A DNA stretch of 64,000 bases from Paraspadella gotoi (Eukaryota > Chaetognatha): contig CM119266.1 in the NCBI GenBank assembly GCA_051294375.1, positions 21,578,754-21,642,753 on the forward strand. The letters are read 5' to 3'. Below the pieces are notes generated by a model. That model was not told where the DNA came from. It worked only from the letters and a program-made list of their open reading frames with translations, and did not search any database. Shown piece after piece: positions 24,307 to 35,890 of the stretch. Position numbers and translations under genes: made by a program. The first letter of the stretch is position 1; every line of letters starts with the position of its first letter.

Positions 24307-24316
24307 GTCACGTGAC
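24307..24316. promoter_or_regulatory. Perfect CLEAR / E-box palindrome GTCACGTGAC
   Basis: A complete 10-bp GTCACGTGAC, the TFEB/MITF-type CLEAR consensus containing CACGTG, followed directly by GTTGG. It stands about 40 bp before a YY1-type site, so the pair looks like a promoter. The gene it would serve is not clear. Confidence 0.55.
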
Positions 24317-24351
24317 GTTGGAATCCTTTGGAACCGACGGACGTTTTGATC

Positions 24352-24363
24352 TGGCCGCCATTT
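24352..24363 (-). promoter_or_regulatory. YY1-type site (AAAATGGCGGCC on minus strand)
   Basis: GGCCGCCATTTT on the plus strand matches the long YY1 motif, often found at or just after transcription starts. Read on the minus strand, its ATG opens a frame of only 17 codons (MAARSKRPSVPKDSNVT), so it is more likely a regulatory site than a start codon. Confidence 0.5.
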
Positions 24364-24389
24364 TCTTTTGACAGTCTGTCCGTTTTTCC

Positions 24390-25850
24390 TGACCGAACTT
24401 ATCTTCTTCGCTTTCTCTTCCTCAAGAGGAAGAGAGGAGATCCTTCTCTTAAGCCCTTATCTATTGCCACTTTCTTGGCGCGTATATATCGCGTTGCTCC
24501 ATTTCCGCACTTTCTCCTTCCCGTCTTTCTCCGTGTCTTCCTTTCCTCGCCTTCGCTGTTATCTTTCCCTGCCGCTCGATTCCATTTCTCTATACCNNNN
24601 NNNNNNNNNNNNNNNNNNNNNGTCCTCCTTCAAATATCTCAAGACAAAAAAAAAGGAAGCGAATGTTGCTTCGCAGTTGTTTTTTTTTTCTCCTTGAAAC
24701 GCGAATCTCGGCGAGGATATGACAGATCGATTCCCTTCCTCTTCCCTCTTCCCTCTTTACGTGCGTTTGCGTGGGCGTGTGTGAGAGCGCGCGCGGGTTT
24801 GAGTGCATAAGTGAGTCTTTTAATGCGGTAAGTTTTTTTTTTGTTTTTTTTTCAAATATATAAACGCGCATTGTCCTTGAAAATTTAATGAGAGGGAAAA
24901 AAAACTCGTAATTTCTCGGAAATCTGATTTACATTATTTCACACTTAACGGAGGGAAATTGAATTTTTGATAGACTTTTGTCATTCTTTTTTTTTTTAAG
25001 TGATTGGTGGCTCACTTTCTTCCGACTTCTTCCTTCTTACTGGCTCTGTTTTCTCTCTTTCATTCACTTGGTATATCTCTCTCTTCCTCTCCTCGTACTC
25101 TTCATGTCTTCTCTCCGGTCTTCGGTCTCTCTCTCTCTCTTCAGCTCGTCTCAGTGCCTCTCTCTCTGCGTGCGGTCTCGCGTTCTCTGCGGGTCTCTCT
25201 CTTCGGGTAGTGATGATCGCATCCGAGGCCGAAATAATTTCTCCCTCTTCTGCTGTTCGTCAAATTATTAGGGGCGTCATAGATCCTTGTTGGCCAACCT
25301 GTCCAAGATAGAGGCGCATAGAGATGGGGGCGGAGAAAGAAAAATGGAGACGATAAAGATATATGGCGGATACTTTAGTCCGCATTTGTTTTTTACCGAG
25401 GAGGATTGTGGAGAGGGGGGTGAGGGGAAAAGGATTGAGGGATGAATGGCAAGGCTATGGAGCGGGGGGGGGAAAATGGAATAGCGAGAGATTTAAGTTG
25501 GAATTTATTGAAAAATTTTATATTTGTGGTTCGATATGAATTGATAATATTAAGATTATATTAAATGAATAAGCATGAGAAAAAGTGAAGGTCGCAATTA
25601 GCGAGTTAGTGTAAGAACCTCGCGTAAGGTGTAGATAAAATAGTTCAAATTAAATTTTAAAAGCTTTTCTACGTTTTAATAAGAGTTTATCAATTTAGAG
25701 GATAATGCATTTTAAAAAGACTAATGAAGGTGGTGCGGACATAATGTATTGCGGGTGAGGCGAGTCAAGATTGCGGAAGAGTAAGAAGTGCTAGTTTGGG
25801 TCGAATGATGTGAAGACCTGTGAGTAGGGATGAGTGACTATCACGACTGT
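24390..25850. repeat. Block C, copy 1
   Basis: Aligned with 34330-35720 and, in its second half, with 39160-39720. It contains CT-rich sequence, then a conserved GC box and ATGGCGGATAC motif, then AT-rich sequence. It ends in GA repeat. No exon can be supported. Confidence 0.75.
25326..25335 (+). promoter_or_regulatory. GC box GGGGGCGGAG (block C1)
   Basis: Conserved in all three block C copies, about 35-40 bp before ATGGCGGATAC. The copies at 35210 and 39274 support it. Confidence 0.4.
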
Positions 25851-26714
25851 GAGAGAGAAAGGAGAGAGACCGAGAGGGAGAGGAGAGCAGAGAGAGAAGA
25901 GAGGAGAGAGAGAGAGGAGAGATGCATGTGGGAAAGAAGAAGAGAGTATCAATAAGTAGAAGCTTTTTAACGAGGAATAAAAAAGAGGAGGAGCATAGTA
26001 GGTGCAGTAGAAGTGCACTGGACATTGAAGAGGACGAGAGACAGAAACGCGGCATGCTCGCGGTTTTCTTTGGGCGAAGCGGACGACGTTGAATTGGACG
26101 GATTGCGATGACGACAGGACGATCGGACGGAATGACGACGACAACGGACGATGTCTAGCGACACTCAAGAAGACGACGACGACATATGAAGATGGATAAA
26201 GGCTGAGGAAAGACGAAGGGAAGCGATGAACGTCGCGCGACGATGACGAAAAAAAAGAAGAAGTAGGAGGTGGTAGGCCGGGAGGAAACAGCGCGTTGGT
26301 GGTGTTGACGTCGAGAGCGAGATGTCTAGTAACGAAAGTAATGGTCGAGGTGATAAGCACAGCGGAAACAAAAGGAGTGGGGTCGCATATGGGCGAAGGC
26401 AACAGAGAAAAAAAATATGAGAGGAAAGCAGAAAAATTGAGATGAAACTATTGGGGAGACAGCAAAGAAATCTGGGTGGTGGTGGCCCGGCGGAAGAAGA
26501 GCAGAGGCGATGATGTGTTGGTGGTGGGCGGTGGAAGAGGTGAAAGACCAAACGGATTAAGGTGAGTAAGACGTGTTCCGTACTAATATTTTTAAGAGTT
26601 TTGTCGAAGATACTTAAAAGTTTAAAAACATTTCTGGGGTCATGCAGATTTTAGCTTCTGCAGTGTGAGAAGAGCAGTTGAGAGAGAGAGAGAGAGCAGA
26701 GAGAGCAGAGAGAT

Positions 26715-26747
<33 letters not shown>

Positions 26748-26777
26748 GAGAGGAGAGAGAGATTTAAATGAAAACAA

Positions 26778-27071
26778 ATGGAGGGGAAACCGCAATCGGA
26801 TCAGGAATTAAGGTTCTTGCCTTTTGAGGCCGTGAGGTGGTCAGTGGAAGAAAGAGGGGAAAACCTCTCTCTCTGCCACTCTCTAGCGCGCTGCTCTCTC
26901 TCTCTCGCCTCTCTCTTCCCCGAACAAGCAAAGGAGCGTCCTTCCATCTGCCCAAAGGACGTGGACGCGTCGACGAAAGGAGCCATTTCAGCCGGGTCGC
27001 GCGGTGAAGTGTCGAATTTCGTCGACGTTGGAATCGAAAGATGCGAGAAAAGAGATGGAGGTAGAGGGTGA
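26778..27071 (+). CDS. Hypothetical ORF, 97 aa
   Basis: Starts MEGKPQSDQELRFLPFEAV. After a CT-repeat-derived Ser/Leu stretch it continues with FPEQAKERPSICPKDVD and GAISAGSRGEVSNFVDVGI. The flanks are GA repeats. Parts look protein-like, but no family is recognised and no second copy exists. It may be chance. Confidence 0.2.
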   Translation: MEGKPQSDQELRFLPFEAVRWSVEERGENLSLCHSLARCSLSLASLFPEQAKERPSICPKDVDASTKGAISAGSRGEVSNFVDVGIERCEKRDGGRG

Positions 27072-27721
27072 AGGGTGAGGGTGAGGGGGGTGAGGGGGTG
27101 AATGGCGAATTGAAGAAAAAAAGGCAAAATAAGGTAGGAAAGAAACACGGATTTTTTTTACATTGCAAAATGTTGTCGAGCACTGTCGAAAAAGGTGTCG
27201 CGCGCCTGCTTTTAAAGAAAATTCCCCTTATGAGAAAATGGAAGAATGCCGTGAATTCGTCTGACTTTTTTTCAAATAAAATGTTTCGACTTTTTTAGAA
27301 GGGAAAAGAAGATCGAGAGGTATTATGTGTATTAAGATTATTATTATGGTATTATTATTATGTTATTTAAATGAATGGATAAAGTTTTAATATTGGTGTA
27401 CGGCGATTTCATAGTTAATAGCGCGCGTGGCAATTACTAAAGCATTTTTTTGAAAAAGGTATGGTACTATACTGATGTGAAGGTACGGGTGATAGTGTTT
27501 AATGATGTGAAATTCAGCTCATCGCTGCACTGATGTTTTGAAAAGCGAATAAAAAATGGTTCTGAAGCTCGTAATATTTATTTCAAATAAACAAACTGAA
27601 AATCTCTATTGTCAGATGGATGGCACAGAATTTAATTAAACAACGGAATGGAGCTAAATTAAGGAAGAAGAAAGTAAATATTTTGAGCAAAGAGAGGATA
27701 ATGCCTAAAGGAGACAAATAC

Positions 27722-27722
<1 letters not shown>

Positions 27723-27781
<59 letters not shown>

Positions 27782-27790
27782 GAAAGAAAA
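27723..27790. repeat. (AAAG)n tetranucleotide microsatellite
   Basis: About 16 units of GAAA/AAAG, with minor variation at the right edge. Confidence 0.9.
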
Positions 27791-29334
27791 AGAAAGAGGT
27801 GATGATGCTATTTTGTTTGATCGAGTCTCGGACATGAATCGAAAAGACTTTCAAGGGGTGTTTTTCCCAGCGTTTGAAGTTTTCCATTTAAAAGGGAAAA
27901 AAGGACTTGTGGTTATCACAAATGAATGCTTTTTACGTGAAAGCTGGCAAAGTTTTATCTGTTAAAGAGGAAACGGGTGAGGCGAATGTGAGTTTTATTT
28001 TGTCGTGTTGAGAAAAATTAATACAGGAATTTACAAGTTGATTGAGTTATATATGGATCGTGGTGCGAGTTCATTCTCCTCCATTTCGTACCCCGTGTGT
28101 TCGAATGTGTTCTGGTGTGAAATGTGCGCGAGGCGCAGGTTATTTTTACGTTTACAGCGGCAGATGGGGGATTCCACGAACGAAAAATCTGTTTTCACTT
28201 CGTCACACGAAGCAGGAAAATTGAGAATAAAGCTCCCAAATCAATTGAAAAATTTGGTTTTCTTTTTTTTTTTTCGTTTTGTTTTTTTCTTTTTTAATTT
28301 CCATCCGGCGGCTTATAGTCTTCGGTCTTTTTTTTGGAATTTTCCATTGTCAATGGACTGGCTAAACGTTGATTATGGAGTCGAGTTGAGAATGAGAAGG
28401 CAAGAAAGAGCGTCGAGGTCAGGGTAAAAAATTTAGATAGAGATAAAACGAAATGGAAGAAAAAAAGGGGTAAAGTGCGATTGAATATTAGATACTATTT
28501 TTAGACTTTTTTCTCGAGATGGCATATTCTTAAAATAAGATTTGCAATAATTGGAGTAGTTTGCGAAGAATAGATGCTTGGGAAGATTTTTAAGGTTTAA
28601 AGGATTTGATATAACTGTAGTCCAGGTCGAACTAATAGATAGGAGGTGTATTGACTTACTAAAGCTGAGTTGCCTTGTACATAATAATGAAACCTGTCGT
28701 TCTCTTAAAGGTCCCACAGTGAATTTTTCACGTGATGTAAATAGATTATAATCTGGGCAAATAGGTGGTCGGGACGACGAAAGTGAGCAACGATGGGCGG
28801 TCTGCGCAACTTTCCTTCAAACGGGCATGAGCTACGATGTTTTCGTTATTTGCTCGTTCGTGCGTTGCATGGGACGCAGCCGGAAGCTATGGGGAAGGTG
28901 CGCCGACGGGAAGCTGCAGCGGCTGGCCGACGGAAATTTCCGGGGTATTGAGGGTAAGCGAACCTGACGGGGTGAGTAGTCAAGAAGAACAAATTTTAAA
29001 CATTATCGGCTGAGTTTTCGCGTCGTCGGGTTGTAAGACGTTTTGAAGATTTAGGAAAGCTTGCAGTTTGAAATTTAAAAAAAAAAAATGCGTTAGCTTT
29101 TAGGAAGATTCGTGCTGTGGGCTGGGGAGTGTGACGGTGGCAAGAGACGGAGAGAGAGAGAGAGGAGAGAGTAGAGAGGAGAGAAGTGAGCAGAGAGAAG
29201 AGAGGTAGAAGAGGAGAGGAGGGGAAAGAGAGAAAGCAGAGAAGAGAAGGAGTAGAGGTAGAGGGAGTGAGGAGAGCGAGAGAGAGAAGAGAGAGGAGAG
29301 AAAGAGAGAGAAGATAGAGGAGAATAGAGAGGAG

Positions 29335-29529
29335 CTAGGTAGTGAGAGCAGGAGAGAGGAGTAGTAGGAGGAGAGAGAAGAAGAGGGTGCTTCGAAAGTA
29401 AGATTTGCGAAGAGAACTGGATAGCGTGAGAAAAGAAGGTTCTGCCTCGTCTAATAAGACGCGGGCGTGGTTGTGACGGAGGTGATGGAGCTTGGGGTCA
29501 GATGCGCCGGCGGTATCCTCATGATCCAT
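29335..29529 (-). CDS. Hypothetical minus-strand open segment
   Basis: Reads MDHEDTAGASDPKLHHLRHN, then HARVLLDEAEPSFLTLSSSL, before running into a GA-repeat-derived Leu-rich tail. The first ~45 residues have protein-like composition. No family is recognised. The Leu tail is repeat, so any real exon would end near 29395. Confidence 0.25.
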   Translation of the reverse strand: MDHEDTAGASDPKLHHLRHNHARVLLDEAEPSFLTLSSSLRKSYFRSTLFFSLLLLLLSPALTT

Positions 29530-30028
29530 TCATGTCCGATTACAATTCTTCCATTCCTATCATGAGGATGAATGGTCAAAGTCCCAATGCATAGTGGTCT
29601 GGGTGCATTGCGATTCATTAATTACATTTGGTTTAGCATTCATTTGGCGTTTGCCGTTTTGCATTAACTTTTTTTTTGTGGTTTAGTTCCTTCTTTCTTT
29701 CATTCCTTTTCTTCCTCTTTCCTTATCTCGTTCTTTGCCGCTATTATTTTGTGTTTCTCTTTGGCTGCTGAGCGTCGTATCGCGTTTTATTTTCGTTTGG
29801 CTTTAATTCTTGGGTTGTATGCCTAGTATTTCTTTGGTTTTGTAATGTACTGTTTTGTTGTTGTTCAATGCGCGTATTCGTATTTCCAGTTTACTCGACT
29901 GAAGGTCGTCGGTCATCGTTATTGGGAAGTTGGGTGCGTCAAGGCAACCGCGAACGTCTGGAGGGAGAAAGGAAATGGGAGAAAATAGAAGGAGAAGAAG
30001 TGTGAGAGGAAAGATAGAACGGTTGAAC

Positions 30029-30127
30029 CAGGCTTTGGTGGTTTACAGGCCTCAATCACTCTTAACAAAATAGATGACATGACTTGTAAGAGTGATGGGG
30101 AGGCGCCTTAAAACCACCAAAGGCCTG
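30029..30127. ncRNA. Pre-miRNA-like hairpin candidate
   Basis: The left arm (30029-30064) and right arm (30087-30127) pair over about 36 bp with only small bulges. Outer pairing is CAGGCTTTGGTGGTTT against AAACCACCAAAGGCCTG. Inner pairing is ATCACTCTTA against TAAGAGTGAT. The loop is about 22 nt. Size and shape match a microRNA precursor. It could instead be the hairpin end of a mobile element, because a diverged copy of its right arm recurs about 355 bp downstream. Confidence 0.4.
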
Positions 30128-30600
30128 TCCAAAGTCAGGGGCAGAGATCAGCTTATTTAGTGTAAATGAAATGATAATTTTATATTGGTTGTACCAAATT
30201 TCAGATAAAATTCAGCTCCTTGTATTTTGATGCTGAGTGCGGGAGTACAAAAGTATTCCCCGTCTAAGTACTTAAGGGAAGTGGTGCTTTATCATAGGCA
30301 ATTGAAACATGTCTTTGAAATATTTTCCACTTCATTGATAGGGAGCCGATGGTACTCTGAGGAGTGAATAGGAACGAGACTGGTGGAGAGAGTCTTGATT
30401 GAAAGCTTGCCAGGGACCGCTGCTATGAACATTATCCTTGTAATGGAGCTGAATGGGACGGCCTTAAGACGCACGCAGAAGCCTGCTCCAAAGTCAGGGG
30501 AAGATACTTAGTTTATTAAATGATGGATAGATGTTTTATTATTTGGGTTGTAGCGCAATTTCATAGCGGATCATGGAGGTGCCCTGTTTTTTGAACGCGC
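30106..30600. repeat. Diverged ~355-bp tandem repeat
   Basis: Two copies begin near 30106 and 30460. Shared pieces include GCCTTAA, AGCCTGCTCCAAAGTCAGG/GGCCTGTCCAAAGTCAGG and a TTGGTTGTACCAAATTTCA-type element. A minus-strand open segment lies within the first copy (30292-30474, MRLKAVPFSSITRIMFIAA to NEVENISKTCFNCL), so a decayed mobile element is possible. Confidence 0.4.
30178..30203 (-). repeat. Dispersed 25-bp element, inverted copy
   Basis: The reverse complement matches 36882-36906 and 41075-41099 (TGAAATTGGTACAACC then AATATAAAA) with a single T indel. It is probably the end of a dispersed repeat. It contains the palindromic core TTGGTACAACCAA. Confidence 0.55.
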
Positions 30601-30786
30601 ATGAGTGCTCCACGCACTCACTGCTGCGTAGTTTGGTATTCGAGCTCCTCCTCATACAAGGAGTGGAAGCATGAGCCTTTGTTCAGTGAGAGTAACCAGA
30701 TAATCTGTGGTCTCCAGTACGTGTTGCTCGGCCCCTCGCCACCCGTGGCGAACTCTGCACGAGGGGACGCCTCGGTTGCTAAGTAA
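30601..30786 (+). CDS. Hypothetical ORF, 61 aa
   Basis: Reads MSAPRTHCCVVWYSSSSSY, then KEWKHEPLFSESNQIICGLQ and YVLLGPSPPVANSARGDAS. It has mixed composition and is not repeat-derived. No family is recognised. It overlaps an RFX-like motif at its end, so it may instead be 5' flanking sequence. Confidence 0.25.
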   Translation: MSAPRTHCCVVWYSSSSSYKEWKHEPLFSESNQIICGLQYVLLGPSPPVANSARGDASVAK

Positions 30787-31200
30787 CGGAGGACGAGACG
30801 GCGGATCGTCGGGCCGGACGTATCGTAGTGTGGTCGTTCGGTACCGGGCCGCGGTAGGTTGGAGAGTTGTTAATTGGGTTAGCAGGTTTGGCGGTTGGTA
30901 AGTGGTAATTGGGTTGTATTAATAATAGAGATAAAATAGTAAATCAAAATTAATTTTTTGGTGCTATTGTAAAGGTTTGCAGGTAGCATTCTAAATAATG
31001 CGGGCTATTGAGAGGGAAGAAATATAGTGAGAGTGAATTTGCTGTTGGGCCTTAAAAGAATCTCTAGTATAAGATGAAGTGGCGCTATTTTCAAATTGAT
31101 TAACGAACGCCGTACAAAGACATTTAATATTTTAAAGAATGATTGAGCTATCTTTAAATACGTTTGTTTTCTTTAATTTCTCTTATGGTCCGGCTTTTAG

Positions 31201-31327
31201 TTCCCACGGCAAATCGAATGGCGCGAGCGGGTGGCAATGCTCCGCTTCCTCCCGGCTTCGGAAAGTGTCAGCCAAGTGGTTTTTATTGCATTTCGGATTT
31301 ATGGAATCTGTGGGTCAAACACAGGCG
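31201..31327 (+). CDS. Candidate internal exon with strong splice sites
   Basis: A pyrimidine-rich acceptor (GGTCCGGCTTTTAG) and a consensus donor (GGCGG|GTAAGT) bound 127 bp of balanced composition. All three plus frames are open. One reads APLPPGFGKCQPSGFYC then ISDLWNLWVKHRR. The frame cannot be chosen without neighbouring exons, and no family is recognised. Confidence 0.3.
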
Positions 31328-31970
31328 GGTAAGTTGATGGCGGATGGGACGGGGTAGAAATGGCGGGAGAGAGAGAGAGAGGAGAGAGAGAGAGGCAGGA
31401 GAGCGAGGAGAGAGAGAGAGAGAGAGGAGAAGAGAGAGAGAGAGAGAGAGAGAGATTGATGGTTGCCTGCGGGACGCGGCGGAGAAGATGGAAAAAGATG
31501 GTCGCGCGATCGAAATAAACGAAAGTAGGAATAGTCAAGAGAATAGTCTGTGTAAAGAAAAATCAAAAGGGAAGAGGAGAATATAGTCTGTAAAGTAGTC
31601 ACGTCAGAGGAAAAATAAGACAGAAAAAAAGAGATATACGGGCTTCGGGCGGGACCTTTAGTGTACGTCCGGGTTTTTATGTTTATGTTTTAATGTGTAG
31701 CGTACTGATAATGGTCCTGTTGTTTAAAATATACTACCAGTTTTAGTCAGGCGAGTGTATAGGAAATTGGGTACATCAATCGCAATAAAAATACCAATAA
31801 TATTTATACAAGCAGTGCTTTGGGAATAGTGAGTGCAGAGGGCTTTGTGGGGTTTTTTTTTATTGCTTAAAGCGTTTGCGCTCAACTTCGACACGAGGTG
31901 TCACGCGGTCTTTTGGGATTCAGCTAGGCAATTTTGTTTTTTCTATAGCTCTCTTTTCCCCGCCTTCCTA

Positions 31971-31984
31971 TTTTCCATAGCAAC
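31971..31984 (+). promoter_or_regulatory. RFX X-box-like site
   Basis: TTTTCCATAGCAAC matches the animal X-box pattern (RYYNYYWTRRNRAC) at 13 of 14 positions. A weaker GTTGCTAAGTAAC lies at 30775-30787. RFX factors bind such sites at ciliary and other promoters. No target gene is visible. Confidence 0.3.
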
Positions 31985-32189
31985 AGGGTGGTACGGACGA
32001 GAGAAATAAAGCACTTTTGAAGAGTTTGTTTCTCGCAGCGCTTCGCGTCGTGCTGTTTAATACTTGCTTAGAAAACCATCAATATTTATGCGCGTGTTGG
32101 TGGTATAAGCTTTGATACTGCGGGGGCGCATGTGAGTGGTTCGAACTATGCGGGGACGTTTCGAATTCAAGCATTTTTCAAATAATACG

Positions 32190-32452
32190 TGAACCGCGGA
32201 AAGGACTGGGGCTGAGAATAGAAAGAAACGCGAATTTGACCGTCAAGAAATCGTCGACAAAGATCGGCGTCACAGTCAATCGGGAGTGAAAAAATTTTAC
32301 CTTGCCAACGAACGGGATGAAGCGACACCTTTAAAAACGGTATTCAGAAACGAAAAAAGCGGACCGAACACGTCTGATCTGACGGGGGAAAGAAAATTTA
32401 GTCCGTTCGCCCTTCAGCAAAGATTAACGCATGGAATCGTGGGAAAGAGGTG
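32190..32452 (+). CDS. Open coding-like segment without ATG, unknown protein
   Basis: Open from just after TGA (about 32187) to TGA at 32452. Contains GAENRKKREFDRQEIVDKD, then VKKFYLANERDEATPLKTVF and RNEKSGPNTSDLTGERKF. After one frameshift the same style continues as GELRDEISVDKSASEAWGS. The composition is hydrophilic and protein-like, unlike translated repeats. It may be one exon or the end of a decayed gene. No family is recognised. Confidence 0.3.
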
Positions 32453-33005
32453 AATTGCGGGACGAGATTTCCGTCGATAAATCTGCAAGCGAAGCATGGG
32501 GAAGCCTAAAAGTCTAATGAGGCAGGCCAAACATTGGGAGCGACATGGTGGAGCGTTTTGTTAATTTTGACCCAGAGAAAGTAGAAAAAAATTGTGTTTG
32601 ATATTATGAATCTTGTTTTTCCGGCTTCCCTTAATTGCATTTTTCTAAACTGTCTTGATGAATTTCAGGGTCGAAACGCGTATACAGATTGTCATAGTTT
32701 GGCCGGATTGTAAAGAAGGCGAGGATAGCATACAAAGGGCCGTCAGTGGGTTTTGGTGAGGTATCTATTCTTTAAAATAAAGAAGAAATTGAATAAAATA
32801 GGATGGTATAATAAATCATACAACCTTTACCTCTCAGGAAGTTGTGGTGGAATCGGTGGGCGGGCAGAGAAACCGGGTACGTTAAGGAAAAGGCTCGCAG
32901 CGGAGGAGAGCGGTATGTTTCGTACTGGATACTGACTATGACAGGACAGAGAAAGGGAGTGTCCGGACAAGGAGATACAGCAGACGAAAAATATTAGCGC
33001 TTGAT

Positions 33006-33392
33006 TTGGAGATGAGAAAGAAGAGGGAAGGCACCGAAGAGGAAAATTGGGAGGTATGGGATAGGAAGGGGAGAATGAGATTGGAGATGTGCAGGGTCTT
33101 GGGGTGGGTGATGGTAAAGGTCTATGTGTCTCGGATTAGGCCGGCTATGCAACGGTCGGCTAGGTGTTTGAGCTACTGGTTCGTCAAACGGGTAAAATTC
33201 GAAACTCACGGGGGAATTGTACTGGCCCAGAATACCGGTGACGGACTTTATATAGCTTATAGCCTAATACACTCTGGTCTTTTTTTTTTGGAGTCGGGAG
33301 ACCGGGCTTTTAGTTCACTTTGTATGTCGTGCGTGCGGAGAAAATGGCCGGAGTCTCGACGGTGGAGGACTTTTTTGGCTGCTCGTTTTTAA
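33006..33392 (+). CDS. Hypothetical ORF, 128 aa
   Basis: The longest open frame of balanced composition in the single-copy region, starting MEMRKKREGTEEENWEVWD. The second half includes SARCLSYWFVKRVKFETHGG, then IVLAQNTGDGLYIAYSLIHS and a Cys-Cys pair (CMSCVRRKW). No signal peptide, membrane helix or domain is recognised. A chance ORF cannot be excluded. Confidence 0.25.
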   Translation: MEMRKKREGTEEENWEVWDRKGRMRLEMCRVLGWVMVKVYVSRIRPAMQRSARCLSYWFVKRVKFETHGGIVLAQNTGDGLYIAYSLIHSGLFFLESGDRAFSSLCMSCVRRKWPESRRWRTFLAARF

Positions 33393-34217
33393 ATATTATT
33401 ACTGTGTTTATTGTGGAACGAAGGAAAGAACAATTGTGTTTTTTATAGGAAGTGCGATGAGAACATGAGAATCGGCTATGTGGCGGTAGGGGAAGACGGC
33501 GCGAGATTGTTTCTATTTAGATAATTATTATGGTTATTATTTTTTTGTTGTGTGTTCCGTCGGCGGTTATTCTTGGGCTGTTAGTGGTTGTGTGGTCAAA
33601 ATTTGAAAGTTCTGGTACCATAGTTGGTTAGACGTATGTGGGCATGATCGTTTAGGTTGGTTTGTTTAAGTGCCTCGGCGCTGGAGTGAGCGTTTCGGCA
33701 AGGGTTATCTCTTTTCGGGGTTGTAAAAGATTAGGACAGCGGGAAAACCAAAAGAAGTCCGATGGATATGGTTTTATAGTAAAGTAGCGTCGGCATATGA
33801 GTTTAAAAGAAAAGATTAAATACACTCTGCGCCGGCGTGCGTTTGCTTTAATATGTATGGAGTGCAAAGTTTTTTGAAGAAACTAAGTTGTATTATTTAG
33901 AATAGGGCTTGTTGGGATTGGCGAAAGTGAGAGGGTCAGGCGCGCTTGTTTTAAGTTTTGTAACATTGGAGCCGGCTGAAATTGTTCAAAGAATCAAGTT
34001 TGACATATGTTATCTTTTTTGTTTATTACATAGGCGGGATAGTAAGTTTTAAGACGATCTATGCTTTTAACCCAACGAGTCGTTTTTAAGCGTTCAAATT
34101 CGATGAATTGGTTTTAACTATTTGTTTTTAAAAAACTGGCGCGGGAACACGCCGGACTCTGTTGTGCCGGACCGTGATTGGCGTCGATGTTTNNNNNNNN
34201 NNNNNNNNNNNNNNNNN

Positions 34218-35890
34218 CCTCTCTCTCTCTCTCTCTCCTCTCTCCTCATCTCTATTCTCTCTCTCTCCCCCTCCCTCCCTCCCCCTCCGTTCCTCGATAA
34301 ATTTAACTAATATACAAATTTTCAACTTTTCCTTTTTCATTTCCTATTCCTTTCTTCCTTCTCTTCCTTCTTTCCTCCCTTCGCCATTCCTTCTCTTTTC
34401 TCCATCTCCCTTTCTCCTTCCCGCTTTCTCGTCTTCCTTTCCTCGCCTTCGCTTTATCTTTCCCTTGCCGCTCGTTCCTTTCTCAACAAGTATCTCAGAG
34501 CTGACAAAAAAGAAAATGTAAGCGAATGTTGCTCAATTCCACTTGTTAGTTTTTTTTTGCTCTCCTTGTGAAACGCGAATCTCGTGCGAGGATATGACCA
34601 GATCGATGTCCCTTCGCTCTTCCCTCTTTCTCCTTCTTTTACGTCGTCTCGTTCTGATCGTGGGGCGTGATGTGAGAGCGCGCGCGCGGTATTGATGTGC
34701 ATAGTGAGTTCTTTTAATGGCGTAGAGGTTTTTTTTTTTTCTATTTTTTTTTTCAAATAGTATATAAACGCGCATTGTCCTGTGGAAATATGTTAATGAG
34801 AGGGAACAAAAAACTCGCTAAATTTCTCTGGAAATACTGATGCTTTAACATTTTGTTCAAAACTTAAACGGAGGGAAATTGAAGTTGTTTGATAGACTTT
34901 TGTTCATTACTTGTTTTTTTTAAGTGATTTGCTCACTTTTTCCGATTTCTCCTGTCTTATCTTCTCTTTTTCTCTCTTTCATTCACTTGTAATTCTCTCT
35001 CTTCCTCTCTCGTCTCTCTTCTCTCTCTCTTCGTTCTTCTCTCTTCGCTCGCTCATGCCTCTCTCTTGTCGTCTCCGTCTTCGGTCTCTCTCTTCGGTAG
35101 TGATCGCGCATGCCGAAATAATTTCTCCCTCTGTACGCTGTCGGTCAAATTATTAGGAGGCGTCAGTAGATCCTTTGCCAACCTGTCGCAAGTTAGAAGG
35201 CTATAATGAGGGGGCGGAGAAGGAAGAAATGGAGACGATAGATATATGGCGGATACTGTTAGCCGCTTTTTTTTTACCGAGAGGATTGTTGGAGAGGGCG
35301 GGTGAGGGGGGGATAAGGATTGAGGGATGAATGAAGGCTGGAGCGGGGGGGGAAATATGGAATACGAGAGATTAAGTGGGAATGTTATTTGAAAAATTTT
35401 ATATTTGTGGTTCGATATGGAATTGATAATTATTAAATATATTAAAATGAATAACATGGAAAAAGTGAGGTCGCAGATTAAGCGAGTAGTGAAGAACGTG
35501 CGTAAGGTGTAGATGTAAAATAGTTCAATTAAATTTTTAAAAGCTTTTTTCTAGCGTTTAATAGAGAGTTTATCCAATTTAGAGGAATAATGCATTTTAA
35601 AAAGACTAATGAAGCGTGGTGCGACATAATTGTATTGCGTGTGAGGGAGTCAGATGCGAGAAGAGAGAAGTCTAGGTTTGGGTCGAATGTGTGAGACCTG
35701 TGAGTGATGGAGATGAGTGACTTCAGTGTGAGTGAAGGGAGACCGACGATGGGAGAGGAGCAGTAGAGAGAGAGATGAGAGAGAGAGAGAGATGGAGGAG
35801 GATGAGAGAGAGAGACGAGAGAAGACGAAGAGGAGAGAGAGAGACGAGAGAGAGAGAGAGATAGAGGAGATACGATGAGGAGAGGGAGAG
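34218..35890. repeat. Block C, copy 2
   Basis: Starts after the 25-N gap 34193-34217 inside a CT tract. It aligns with 24400-25760, including the poly-T/poly-A flanked segment, the GC box (35210-35219) and ATATGGCGGATAC. It ends in GA repeats at 35760-35915. Confidence 0.75.

Larger units (their letters stand above)
25850..34190. other. Single-copy region without recognised genes
   Basis: This 8.3 kb has no counterpart in the window, so read errors cannot be judged by comparison. It begins with GA/GAC-rich sequence (25860-26780) and holds an AAAG tetranucleotide array, a diverged ~355-bp tandem repeat, GA repeats (29150-29400, 31370-31455) and several short open segments listed separately. 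Both ends lie at GA/CT repeats or a 25-N gap. 26300-26420 is open in two plus frames but too short to call. Confidence 0.6.
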
